DNA of 39,598 nt, taken from contig DATDXE010000017.1 in NCBI GenBank assembly GCA_036517255.1, positions 1-39,598 of the forward strand, read 5' to 3'. Made by a program: the position numbers and the translations under genes. Source of the stretch: Candidatus Paceibacterota bacterium (GTDB lineage Bacteria > Patescibacteriota > Minisyncoccia > Phycocordibacterales > WO2-35-19). The notes under the pieces are model-generated. The model was not told where the DNA came from and ran no database searches. It saw only the letters and a program-made list of their open reading frames with translations. Shown here piece after piece: positions 24,563 to 34,000 of this stretch. The first letter of the stretch is position 1. Each line of letters opens with the position of its first letter.

Positions 24563-25705
24563 TTACCTAACTTTAGCTCCGAAGACTTTTTGGGTTTCGG
24601 ATTCGAGTTTTTTGTGGAGGGAGTCGACTTCTGGATTAGTGAGAGTTCTACTAAGACTTCTATAAGTTATCCTATAAGCATAACTCACATTACCTTCGCC
24701 AAATTTTTCAGAATTTTCATATTTGTCTATGAGAGCCATTTCTTCCGCTAGGTCGCCCACCACATCACGCACTAGGTCGAAATAATCGTTTGGAGTGAAG
24801 CCATCTGACTTTACAATGAAAGAAATATCACGCACCACAGGTGGGTATTTCGATACTTCTACAAACTTCTGCCCCAATTTAAGTTGTTTTTTCACCCTCT
24901 CATCCTCTGACCAAAGCAGGCGGATATCGGGCAGCTCCATCGATATGATGGCAAGCCTCTCGAGGCCGAAGCCGAAAGCCCAGCCATTGTAACCTTCAAG
25001 ATTCATTTTCGTGAGTACACTTTTCTTGGGCATGCCACCACCCATTATTTCTACCCATTGACCATTAATTTCTACTTCAATTTGTAGAGACGGATCGGTA
25101 TAAGGGAAAGTATCATCCAGGAATCTGTATTTGGTATTTTTACCAAAAAGGTTTTCCACAATCTCACTTAAAACTTTTTTCAAACTATCGAGAGGCATTA
25201 TACCCTCGCTATCTGGCTGCAAATAAAGCCCACCAAATTGATGGAAAATATTCATATGCCTACGATCGATCTCGTCTTTCCTGTAGACTTTGCCATAACA
25301 AAGCACGCCTAATTTTTCTTGTTTTACAATTCGTTCTTTAATTTCCGGCAAATTCAAATAGTAATGCCACATGACGGTATCGTGTGTCCTCAAAACATTT
25401 TTTTCATCCACATAATAGGTGTCGGACTTACTTCTAGCTGGGTGGTCTGGTGCAAAGTCAAACAAGTCGAAAAGAATATCAGTCGAAATTATTTCAGGAA
25501 TATCGATAACATCGAAATCTTTTAAGACTGGTACCTTTTTCACAGTTTCTATTATGTTGAAAAGTGGGCTTCCTTCTGTCCGCGACAGATCCGGCATGGC
25601 TAAATACCTTTTTATTCTCATGGCTTCAGCGTCTGTACGTTTCTCTAGTCCTCCTATCAGTACTTCTTGTTCCTCAGTCGCCACCTTGTAAGATTTTTTC
25701 TCCAT
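24563..25705 (-). CDS. Phenylalanyl-tRNA synthetase: alpha-type core fused to an FDX-ACB domain
   Basis: This 380-residue class II synthetase has motif 1 region APDHPARSKSDTYY (85-98), motif 2 GKVYRKDEIDRRH (138-150) with FHQFGGLYL, and motif 3 GFGLERLAI (245-253). Residues about 285-380 (KYPPVVRDISFIV ... YRITYRSLSRTLTNPEV) look like the ferredoxin-fold anticodon-binding domain that normally ends PheT. The N-terminal coiled coil of normal PheS is missing. This is the layout of mitochondrial single-chain PheRS. No pheT lies nearby. A TAGACT -10 ends 6 nt before the ATG. The assignment as PheRS is strong; working alone is an inference. Confidence 0.88.
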   Translation of the reverse strand: MEKKSYKVATEEQEVLIGGLEKRTDAEAMRIKRYLAMPDLSRTEGSPLFNIIETVKKVPVLKDFDVIDIPEIISTDILFDLFDFAPDHPARSKSDTYYVDEKNVLRTHDTVMWHYYLNLPEIKERIVKQEKLGVLCYGKVYRKDEIDRRHMNIFHQFGGLYLQPDSEGIMPLDSLKKVLSEIVENLFGKNTKYRFLDDTFPYTDPSLQIEVEINGQWVEIMGGGMPKKSVLTKMNLEGYNGWAFGFGLERLAIISMELPDIRLLWSEDERVKKQLKLGQKFVEVSKYPPVVRDISFIVKSDGFTPNDYFDLVRDVVGDLAEEMALIDKYENSEKFGEGNVSYAYRITYRSLSRTLTNPEVDSLHKKLESETQKVFGAKVR

Positions 25706-25744
25706 ATCCTTAGTCTAATGAAAATCATGCTAAAATTCAACAAT

Positions 25745-26368
25745 ATGTCATGGCAATATACGGTTGGTCTTTCCGTCATAGAAGTAAACGAGGAGTCTCT
25801 AAAAAAGACTGGTTTTTCATATAAAAAAGTTGTTGTAGGGGAAGCGGTGCAAAAAGCCATATCTGAATGCATGGGAGCGGAGTATAAAAATCCTTCTTCC
25901 ATGCGTCTCGATGCTCCGCATGCTTTTAGTTGCTCGTCTCTTATAAGCTATATTTTTACGAAGGCGGGAGTTTGGATGCCAAGCCTCTCAGTAGATAAAT
26001 ATGTTTTTGGAAAGGCTGTAGAAAAAAATGAACTCCAGTTTGGCGATCTAGTTTTTTCAAATACAGGTGAGGGCAGAATTTATTATGAGACGGTCGAATA
26101 CCTACCTGGCACGAAAGTCCCAGAAGGTGTCGATCATGCTGGTATCTATCTAGGAAATGGGGAAGTACTTCACTCAAGCGATTCGATAGGTGAGGTAGGT
26201 TTGGAGAAAATAGATAAAGCTAAAAATTTCAAGCACATTGTCGGTTTCAGAAGAGTTTGTGATTTGAATGAAGAAAGATTTGTAGTTAATATTCCTAATG
26301 ACAGGTCAGAATTAATGAATAGAGAAGCCTTTTTAAAAGAAATACAAAAATATGAAAGTCATTCTTGA
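25745..26368 (+). CDS. NlpC/P60-type cysteine peptidase-like protein, no signal peptide
   Basis: This 207-residue protein has a papain-like NlpC/P60 pattern: C63 in HAFSCSSLISYIF, QFGDLVFSN, then H131 in VDHAGIYLGNGEVLHSS with a third polar candidate H143. Such enzymes usually cut peptidoglycan peptides, but no signal peptide or membrane helix is present when the start is set at 25745. That start is favoured because a TGC-extended TAAAAT ends 8 nt upstream; earlier in-frame starts would fall on this promoter. An intracellular role in wall-fragment recycling or another amide substrate is possible. It is divergent from the PheRS-like gene. Confidence 0.72.
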   Translation: MSWQYTVGLSVIEVNEESLKKTGFSYKKVVVGEAVQKAISECMGAEYKNPSSMRLDAPHAFSCSSLISYIFTKAGVWMPSLSVDKYVFGKAVEKNELQFGDLVFSNTGEGRIYYETVEYLPGTKVPEGVDHAGIYLGNGEVLHSSDSIGEVGLEKIDKAKNFKHIVGFRRVCDLNEERFVVNIPNDRSELMNREAFLKEIQKYESHS

Positions 26369-26963
26369 TGTGCCTTATTACTCTCAATTTAAAGTTGTCG
26401 AGAATATGGAATTGCAAAACAAAGCTTGTTCTTTAGTTTGTCTTAAAATGGCGATTGAATATTATTTTCCAGACAGAGGACAGGTTTCAGCAATCGATTT
26501 ATTTGATGAAAGTGAAATTATTCAGAAAAGCATGTTGGAGAAAGGGCTGATTACGGAGAAGGTCGTAGCTCATGGTAGGTCACACGATACGATTGTTTTT
26601 GTCGCACACAACCATGGACTTTCGGCATACCGTGAGGAATTTCGATCAATCTCGGTAAATTTAGAGACACATGAATTTTTACCCAATTCTTACGATGAAT
26701 ATTTTTGGGCGAGAGGAATAGAGAAAATCAAGACTGCAATTAAGAATAATTCTTTAGTCATGACCTCGGTCTTCCCAGGTCTTTCTGATGGCAAATCCTT
26801 TCACACACTTTTGATTATCGGTTTCGAAGAGAGCGAGGATGGGGAATTGAAAGGTTTTTATTATCATGATTCTGATGCTGTAGGAGAGCCCAAAAATGCT
26901 CAATTTATCGACCTCCCCACCTTCAAAAAATTCTGGCGCCGGCTGGCTATTTTCTTGGGATAA
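26352..26963 (+). CDS. C39-like papain-fold protein
   Basis: This 203-residue protein resembles C39-family peptidases: DVPYYSQ (6-12), a probable nucleophile C26 in NKACSLVCLKMAIEYY, a His in SFHTLLIIGF (about 150) and an Asp in YYHDSDA (about 172). The family includes bacteriocin-leader peptidases and many uncharacterised proteins. It overlaps the NlpC/P60-like gene by 17 nt, so the two are coupled, and neither has a signal peptide. Function is not known. Confidence 0.6.
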   Translation: MKVILDVPYYSQFKVVENMELQNKACSLVCLKMAIEYYFPDRGQVSAIDLFDESEIIQKSMLEKGLITEKVVAHGRSHDTIVFVAHNHGLSAYREEFRSISVNLETHEFLPNSYDEYFWARGIEKIKTAIKNNSLVMTSVFPGLSDGKSFHTLLIIGFEESEDGELKGFYYHDSDAVGEPKNAQFIDLPTFKKFWRRLAIFLG

Positions 26964-27009
26964 AGAGCTTTCTTTTTGGTGGAAAAATTGCTATAATAGG
27001 GTGGCTAAT

Positions 27010-29106
27010 ATGCCTGAGATTAAAGGGAAAGAGGTCAAAAATAAAGTAGCATACGGAGCCGACTCGATCACAGTACTCGAGGGGCTTGATCCTGTGCGAA
27101 AGAGGCCTGGAATGTATATTGGTACTACAGGTCCTGATGGCTTGCATCACCTCATTTGGGAAATATTCGACAACTCGAGGGATGAGGCTATGGGCGGCTT
27201 TGCCGATGATATCGAGGTATCCTTGCTTCCAGGCAATCGTATCCGGGTAGTCGACAATGGTCGAGGTATACCAGTCGATACTCATAAACAAACAAAAGTT
27301 TCAGCTCTCGAAACTATCCTCTCCACTCTTCACGCTGGAGGTAAATTTGGTGGCGATGGATACAAGGTTTCTGGTGGTCTTCATGGTGTAGGCGCCTCTG
27401 TAGTCAACGCTCTCTCCGTATATATGCGAGCTGAAGTGCATCGCGATGGGGGAATGTTTATGCAGGAATATTCCAAGGGTAAGAAAAAAGCTGCAGTAAA
27501 AAAAATAGGTTCATCTAAACTACATGGCACGATTATTACTTTCCAGCCGGACGAAGAAATCTTTTCCACGGGAGAGAATAAAATAAAATTTGATTTCGAT
27601 AGAGTAGTCTCACACCTGCGTCAACAAGCCTACCTAGTGAAAGGGCTCAAAATTTCAGTACTCGATTTGCGGGAGGTGGATGAAAAGAAAGTGAAAGATA
27701 CGGAAGTCTATTACATTCGCGACCTACATCTCGATGCTCCTTCCATGAGTTTTTATTTTGATGGCGGCCTTGTTTCTCTGGTGCGTTTCTACAACCAAAC
27801 CCAGAAACCGATTCATAAAAATATTTTTTATGTCGAGAAACAGGATGAAAATTTCGAAGGGGTGGAAATAGCTCTGCAGTATGTCGACGACATATCGAGT
27901 CGCCTCATGCCTTTTGCCAACAATATTTACAATGCCGAAGGCGGTACCCACATCACAGGTTTTAAGACAGCTTTAACGAGGACTCTTAATAGTTATGCCA
28001 AGAAAAATAATTTGGTAAAAGAAAGCGAGGACGCTTTTACCGGGGACGACTGTTTAGAAGGCTTGACCGCGGTTGTGTCAGTCAAACTTAGAGAGATTCA
28101 GTTTGAAGGCCAAACCAAAGGTAAACTCGGCTCCGTCGAGGCGAGGGGTATGGTGGATACAATATTTAGTGACAAATTCTCAGAATTTCTAGAAGAAAAT
28201 CCTGATGACGGAAGGTCAATAATAAACAAAGTACTACTAGCTCTCAAGGCTCGCAAGGCGGCTAAAGCGGCGAAGGACTCGATTCTCAGGAAAGGCGCTC
28301 TCGAAGGGATGACTCTTCCAGGTAAGCTAGCCGATTGTCAAAGTAAATCAGCCGAAGAGTCAGAGCTTTTTATTGTAGAGGGGGATTCAGCAGGAGGTAC
28401 AGCCAAAACTGGTCGCGACAGAAGGACACAAGCCATACTTCCGCTTCGAGGTAAAATTTTGAATATTGAAAGAGCGCGTCTCGACAGAATGCTTGGTTCG
28501 GAGCAAATCAAAAATTTGGTTATCGCTTTAGGTACCGCCATAGGTGATACATTTGATATCACTAAACTTCGATATCATAAAATGATTATAGCGACCGATG
28601 CCGATGTCGATGGCGCTCACATCCGTACCCTCATCCTTACCCTCATGTATCGCTACTTCAGGCCACTTATTGATGGGGGATTTATTTATATTGCTCAACC
28701 TCCTCTATATAAAATAAAAAAAGGCAGGGAAGTATTTTATGCCTACTCGGATGAAGAGAAAGCAAAAATAATGGGTCCAGCGACTGAAGCTTCGATGAGT
28801 GAAGAAAGATCCGAAGCAGAATCTGGAGAAACAATAGAGTCTGGAGAGGAAACTGAAGAATCGACTGAAACTGGTAAAATTAAATCAACGAAGGTTTCTG
28901 TCCAGCGCTACAAAGGTTTGGGAGAAATGAATTCAGAAGAATTGTGGGAAACAACCATGGATCCTAAACGCAGGATTTTGAAACTAGTTTCGATCGACGA
29001 TGCCGCCGCTGCCGACAGGATATTTGATATTCTCATGGGTACAGATGTACCAAGCCGCAAATCCTTTATTCAGTCCAACGCTAAATACGCTACGATAGAT
29101 ATATAA
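27010..29106 (+). CDS. gyrB: DNA gyrase subunit B
   Basis: This 698-residue ATPase subunit of type II topoisomerase has GHKL motifs EIFDN (E51, N55), DNGRGIP (82-88) and GGLHGVGASVVNALS (about 122-136), followed by the transducer domain. The Toprim motifs are EGDSAGG (about 456) and DADVDGAHI (about 530). An acidic, low-complexity insert (about residues 592-622) interrupts the Toprim region just before KGLGEMN. The start is set at 27010 because the family begins here; a TGC-extended TATAAT (26992-26997) lies 12 nt upstream. ParE is the alternative, but the length and motifs fit GyrB. It converges with thrS. Confidence 0.95.
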   Translation: MPEIKGKEVKNKVAYGADSITVLEGLDPVRKRPGMYIGTTGPDGLHHLIWEIFDNSRDEAMGGFADDIEVSLLPGNRIRVVDNGRGIPVDTHKQTKVSALETILSTLHAGGKFGGDGYKVSGGLHGVGASVVNALSVYMRAEVHRDGGMFMQEYSKGKKKAAVKKIGSSKLHGTIITFQPDEEIFSTGENKIKFDFDRVVSHLRQQAYLVKGLKISVLDLREVDEKKVKDTEVYYIRDLHLDAPSMSFYFDGGLVSLVRFYNQTQKPIHKNIFYVEKQDENFEGVEIALQYVDDISSRLMPFANNIYNAEGGTHITGFKTALTRTLNSYAKKNNLVKESEDAFTGDDCLEGLTAVVSVKLREIQFEGQTKGKLGSVEARGMVDTIFSDKFSEFLEENPDDGRSIINKVLLALKARKAAKAAKDSILRKGALEGMTLPGKLADCQSKSAEESELFIVEGDSAGGTAKTGRDRRTQAILPLRGKILNIERARLDRMLGSEQIKNLVIALGTAIGDTFDITKLRYHKMIIATDADVDGAHIRTLILTLMYRYFRPLIDGGFIYIAQPPLYKIKKGREVFYAYSDEEKAKIMGPATEASMSEERSEAESGETIESGEETEESTETGKIKSTKVSVQRYKGLGEMNSEELWETTMDPKRRILKLVSIDDAAAADRIFDILMGTDVPSRKSFIQSNAKYATIDI

Positions 29107-29119
29107 CCTACTCCAGTCT

Positions 29120-30841
29120 TTATCTTCTATCTTTTATCTCCAGTTTTATTTTATCTAAGAATTGGGAAAGTGGCATAGTACCTAATTTTTCATTTCGGAA
29201 CTCGACAGCCACTTCTTTTGAATCCACCTCCTTATCTCCGACTACAAGCAGGTAAGGAATTTTCTGTGTTTTTGCCTCACGCACCTTTTTACCAAGTGTC
29301 TCATTTGATTCATCCACTTCTGCGCGCACCCCATTCTCCATAAGTTCTTTCTGTACTTCTTTTGCGTACACCAAGTGTTTCTCGCTTATCGGTAAAACGA
29401 TAGCTTGTACAGGCGAAAGCCAAGTAGGGAAGGCCCCAGCATAATGTTCTACCAATATACCTATGAATCTTTCCAAAGAACCATATATTACTCTGTGGAT
29501 TACAGCTGGAGTTTTTTTACTACCATCTCTATCAGTATACTCAAGCTCAAATCTTTTTGGTTGCTGAAAATCTAATTGCATCGTGCCCATCTGCCAATCT
29601 CTACCAAGGGCATCTTTCATTACGATGTCTATCTTTGGTCCGTAGAAAGCACCATCTCCTTCTGCCACAGAATATTCTTTGCCTGATTTTTCTAATACCT
29701 TTTTTAAAATACTCTCAGCTTTGTCCCAGGTTTCTATTTCTCCCAGGAAACCTTCTGGTCGAGTACCGAGTCTAAATTTGTATTCAAGATTAAATATTCC
29801 GTAAAAATCTTTACAGACTTGCATGATATGTTCATATTCAGATTCGATTAAATCTTCGGATATGTAATTATGTGAATCGTCTTGTTGGAATGATCGACAG
29901 CGTAACAGTCCATTTAGTGTTCCTGATCTTTCGTATCTATGGAGTCTATCAGTATCAGATAGACGAAGAGGGAGATTTTTGTAACTTACTTGCATCGACT
30001 TGAAAACTATCATTGCGTTAGGACAGTTCATAGGTTTAATGCCGTATATTTCGTTTTCCCCCATATCTGCAATAAACATATCATCCTTGTAATAATCCCA
30101 ATGACCTGATGTCTTCCAAAGTTCAGCTTTATTCACCAGAGGACTTGCAATTTCCATGTAATTAAACTTTACATGTTCTTTCCTCCAGTAATTTTCCAAT
30201 TCCTTATACAATATCAATCCTTTTGGTAGCCAATAAGGCATTCCAGGCGCTGTTTCGTGGAACATATATAGACCAAGTTCTTTCCCAAGTTTTTTATGGT
30301 CTCTTTTTTCTGCTTCTTCTCTTAACTTGATGTGGTTTTCAAGTTCCTCTTTGGTATTAAATGCTAAGCCGTAGATGCGAGTAAGCATTTTATTTTTTTC
30401 ATTGCCACGCCAATATGCTCCAGCTAAGCGGTCAAGTTTGAAGCTATCCGGATCGATTTCTGAAAGAGCTACAGCATGGCCACCTTTGCAGAGATCTACT
30501 AACCCACTACAAGTATAAAAAGTAAGATCTTTACCTTCTTTAGAAAATTCTTCCGCTAGTTCTATTTTATATTCATTCCAAGAAAATTCTTTTCTGACTT
30601 CGTCAAGGGTGACGGTTTTTCCAGTCCACTCTGTCCATTTGGGTAACATTTCTCGCATTTTTTCTTCAATTTTGGGCAAGTCTGCTTCAGAAATAGGTTT
30701 GGGCAAATCGAAGTCTTGGTAGAAGCCATCATCAATTGCAGGACCGATAGCATTTTTAGCACCAGGGTAAAGTTCCTTCATGGCAGCAACCATAAGGTGA
30801 GCGAGAGAGTGTCTTATATGGGGAAGTTCTTTTTCTGACAT
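29120..30841 (-). CDS. thrS: Threonyl-tRNA synthetase lacking the TGS domain
   Basis: This 573-residue class II synthetase has an N-terminal editing domain with HSLAHLM (HxxxH, 11-17) and CKGGHA (about 118-123) present. Catalytic-core motifs SPLVNKAELWKTSGHW, GIKPMNCPNAM (zinc Cys) and RSGTLNGLLRCRSFQQDDSH are intact, and the C-terminal anticodon-binding domain (LSPVQAIVLPISEKH) follows. The roughly 60-residue TGS domain at the start of E. coli ThrRS is missing. A TGC-extended TATTAT ends 6 nt before the ATG. Aminoacylation and editing should both work. Confidence 0.97.
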   Translation of the reverse strand: MSEKELPHIRHSLAHLMVAAMKELYPGAKNAIGPAIDDGFYQDFDLPKPISEADLPKIEEKMREMLPKWTEWTGKTVTLDEVRKEFSWNEYKIELAEEFSKEGKDLTFYTCSGLVDLCKGGHAVALSEIDPDSFKLDRLAGAYWRGNEKNKMLTRIYGLAFNTKEELENHIKLREEAEKRDHKKLGKELGLYMFHETAPGMPYWLPKGLILYKELENYWRKEHVKFNYMEIASPLVNKAELWKTSGHWDYYKDDMFIADMGENEIYGIKPMNCPNAMIVFKSMQVSYKNLPLRLSDTDRLHRYERSGTLNGLLRCRSFQQDDSHNYISEDLIESEYEHIMQVCKDFYGIFNLEYKFRLGTRPEGFLGEIETWDKAESILKKVLEKSGKEYSVAEGDGAFYGPKIDIVMKDALGRDWQMGTMQLDFQQPKRFELEYTDRDGSKKTPAVIHRVIYGSLERFIGILVEHYAGAFPTWLSPVQAIVLPISEKHLVYAKEVQKELMENGVRAEVDESNETLGKKVREAKTQKIPYLLVVGDKEVDSKEVAVEFRNEKLGTMPLSQFLDKIKLEIKDRR

Positions 30842-30893
30842 ATTTTAATAATAGCAAGGTTAATTTAATCCGCCAGCTGAAGGAGCCGTATTG

Positions 30894-30940
30894 TTGACTT
30901 TGGAATAAGATGGTTGTATCGTTGGTGGTAGGAGGTGTCT
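30894..30940 (+). promoter_or_regulatory. Possible promoter and strong Shine-Dalgarno before a tiny ORF
   Basis: TTGACT (30894-30899) is followed at 15-17 bp by a weak -10 (TGTATC or TATCGT near 30915-30922). AGGAGGTG (30930-30937), a near-complete anti-16S match, lies 3 nt before the ATG at 30941. No other gene in the window has such a complete Shine-Dalgarno. Confidence 0.5.
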
Positions 30941-31015
30941 ATGAGTTTGGCACTAGCTACAGCCATAGAGAACTTCTTCTTCGCCATCTTTCGGAGTATG
31001 AGATTTTGGCGATGA
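30941..31015 (+). CDS. Possible 24-residue hydrophobic-basic peptide
   Basis: The frame begins with MSLALATAIENFFFAIF and ends FRSMRFWR, with stop TGA at 31013-31015. It follows a very good Shine-Dalgarno, opposite to the flanking thrS and dnaE genes. The peptide is hydrophobic with a basic aromatic C-terminus, so membrane contact is plausible. A GC-rich hairpin (31026-31035 with 31052-31061, one mismatch plus a wobble) follows. It could be a small membrane protein, a type I toxin-like peptide or a chance frame. The ribosome site is the best evidence. Confidence 0.45.
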   Translation: MSLALATAIENFFFAIFRSMRFWR

Positions 31016-31067
31016 GGATTCTCTAGGACGCCTCGTTGCATTTAGGTGTAGCGGGGCTTCCTCATTT

Positions 31068-34000
31068 CTACAAAACTTTTGCTTTTTCGGCTACTAACGA
31101 TTTTTCGCCGTTGCGGAGAGTGACACGGGCTTTGATAGCGATGCATTTATCGGTTGTAAATATATCTTTGAATTCAGCTAGGGTACGAGGGAAGACAGCC
31201 ATTTCGATCGAGTCAGTGAGGTCAGCTATTTTGGTAAAAAGCATTTTGTCACCGTTTTTAGTGAGGTGTGGTTTTATTTCTTCTAGTATTCCGCCGACCA
31301 CTACCATTTCTCCTTCTTTTACCTCCTCCTTTATTTTTTTGATGGTCATTTTTTGTGATTCTAGTTTTTCTTTGAATTTATCGAGTGGATGACCAGAAAC
31401 ATAAAGTCCCAAAAGTTCTTTTTCCCAAGCTAATCTTTCTGTTGCCCCCACTTCTGGCACATCATTTAATCGAAGTGGAGTGTGTCCTTCTGAAACGGAG
31501 GAAAAGAGGGAATTGTGACTATTGACCGTTCCCATTTCCTTATTATATTCAAGTAGTCTTTCGGTATGGGCTAAAAACTTTCCTCTTTCTCCCATCGAAT
31601 CAAAGCAACCCGACTTTACAAGAGCCTCCAATGATTTTTTATTCAAATTTCTGTCTTGAATGCGCACTAGAAAATCCTCCATAGACTGGAATTTTCCGTT
31701 TTTCTTTCTTTCTTCTATTATTGTTTCCGCTATACCTTCACCAAAGTTTTTAATTGTGGTGAGGCCAAAGCGTATTTTACTCGCCCCGCGAAGCTCGACT
31801 GGAAGCTCGACTGGAAGGTCGACTGGAAGGAGATGCGAAGTGGTGGCTTTTTCCTTTGGTTTTACAACAGAGAAACCAGCGAAGCTCTCGTTTATATCTG
31901 GAGGCAATACCGGAATTCCCATACGAGTACATTCACTTATAGTTTCCGCTATTTTTTCTACATCTCCCGAATCAGCCGTGAGTACTGCTGACATATATAT
32001 TTCAGGGAAATTGGCTTTCATATACGCTGTCTGGTAAGCCACTTTGCCATAACTTGCAGCATGAGCTTTGCCGAAACCATAGGCAGCGAAAGGCTCGATC
32101 AATTTCCACAATTTTTCTGCCAGTTTTTTCGAAAGTTTGCCATATTCTATAAAGCCTTTGATCAGTTTTTCTTTTTCTGCTGCCATGACTTCAGGAATTT
32201 TCTTGCCTATGGCTTTGCGTAATTTGTCTGCATCGAGCCAAGAATAGCCACCGAGTTTGATGGAAGTCATGAGCACATCGTCCTGGTATACCAGTAGCCC
32301 GTTCGAGAATTCCAAGTATTCTTTCATTCGTGGATCTTCGTAGACGACCAATTCCGGGTTATGTTTCCGTTCTATGTATTCAGGTATGGTTTCCATTGGT
32401 CCCGGACGGTAGAGGGCGACCATGGCGTTGATATCGTGAATGGTCGAAGGTTTTAGCTCTTTCAGGAACCTCGTCATACCAGAGCCATTCAATTGGAAAA
32501 GACCTATGGTTTCTCCCAAAGCCAACATCTCAAAAGTTTTTTTGTCGTCGAGTGGAATGCTTTCTATATTCACCTCTATATTTTCTATTTTCTTTACTCT
32601 GCGCACAGCATCGGCCAATATAGCCAAGTTTTTTATTCCAAGAAAATCAAATTTCAGAAGTCCTGCTTCCTCTACTGCATGCATATCGTATTGAGTGATC
32701 AGGTGGTCACCGCTTTTGGTATCAAATTGGAGCGGCACAAAATCAGTAAGTGGGGTGGGGGATATCACTACTCCTGCCGCGTGAACGGAGATGTGGCGAG
32801 CACAACCTTCTATTTTTTTGGCCATGTCTATTATGGTCCTAGTGTCCTCATCTTTTTTATACAATTCAGCTAGGTCTGGATTTTCCTTCATTGCTCGATC
32901 GATCGTCATGGGGAAGCCCTGCGCTCCCATCGGAATAAGTTTAGCTATCATGTCACCTGCTCCGTATGAAAAACCGAGAGCTCTCGCTGTATCTCGCACT
33001 GAACCTCTTGCCATCATGGTTCCAAAAGTGCCTATTTGGGCTACATGCGCGTCACCGTATTTTTGTTTGGCGTAGGCTATCATCTCATCTCTCCTATCAT
33101 CGGCATAATCCATATCTATATCGGGAGCGGAAGGTCTCTCTGGGTTTAAAAATCTTTCAAATGGTAGTTTGTATTCAAGGGGATTTACATTAGTAATCCC
33201 GACACAATATGTGGTAAGCGAGCCAGCCACTGAACCTCTGATCGTTGTCAGTATCCCGTTTTCATGTGCGTATCTAAGTAGGTCGGCGACTACTAAAAAG
33301 TAGGGCGAATAACCCTTCTTTTTTATTATCCCAAGTTCATATTCAAGCCTCTCTTCTACTTCTTTCGATTTTTCTAAACCTCTTTTTTCTATTCCAGCAT
33401 AAGTCAGTTCCGTCAGTTCATCATCATGCGATTTTCCGGAAGGGAGTTTGAGGTCAGGGAAAACCCATTTACCAAGCTCAAGTTCGATATTGCACATACT
33501 TACCACTTTCTCGTTTCCTTCTAGAGCTTGAGGCATATCCTTAAATCGTTTCTGCATCTCTTCTTGCGAAGTAAAAGAAAAATCCTCATCGTGTTCATCA
33601 AAACCTCCTCTTTCGCTTCTGCTTGGGGGCGCTCCTTGCATCACGGCCATCAGTGTTTCTCTCGCTTTTTTGTCCTCTGGGTTGATGTAATACACATCCT
33701 GTGAAGCGACAGGTAGCACTTTCATGTCGATCGCTAGTCCATAAAGTTTCTTCATGTGCTCGCTATGTCCTGGCATCTCTGGGTGGTGTGTCAGCTCTAT
33801 GAAAAACTTTTCACCAAATATTTTTTGATACCACTCTATGAGCTCGCGTGCTCCTTCCTCGTCGCCCCGCCTCAAAATATTTGATACATCTCCGCTCCAT
33901 GATGAAGAAATGCATATAAGTCCATTATTATGTTTTTCCAAGAGGTCCTTATCGATTCGAGGTTTGTAATAAAAACCTTCTATATATGAAGCAGTAACTA

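Noticed and set aside
31790-31840. Short tandem repeat in the dnaE region (GGAAGCTCGACT-type units) as a CRISPR or repeat array
   Set aside because: It is an in-frame run encoding repeated LPVELP-like residues within the dnaE coding sequence, only a few units and with no spacers.
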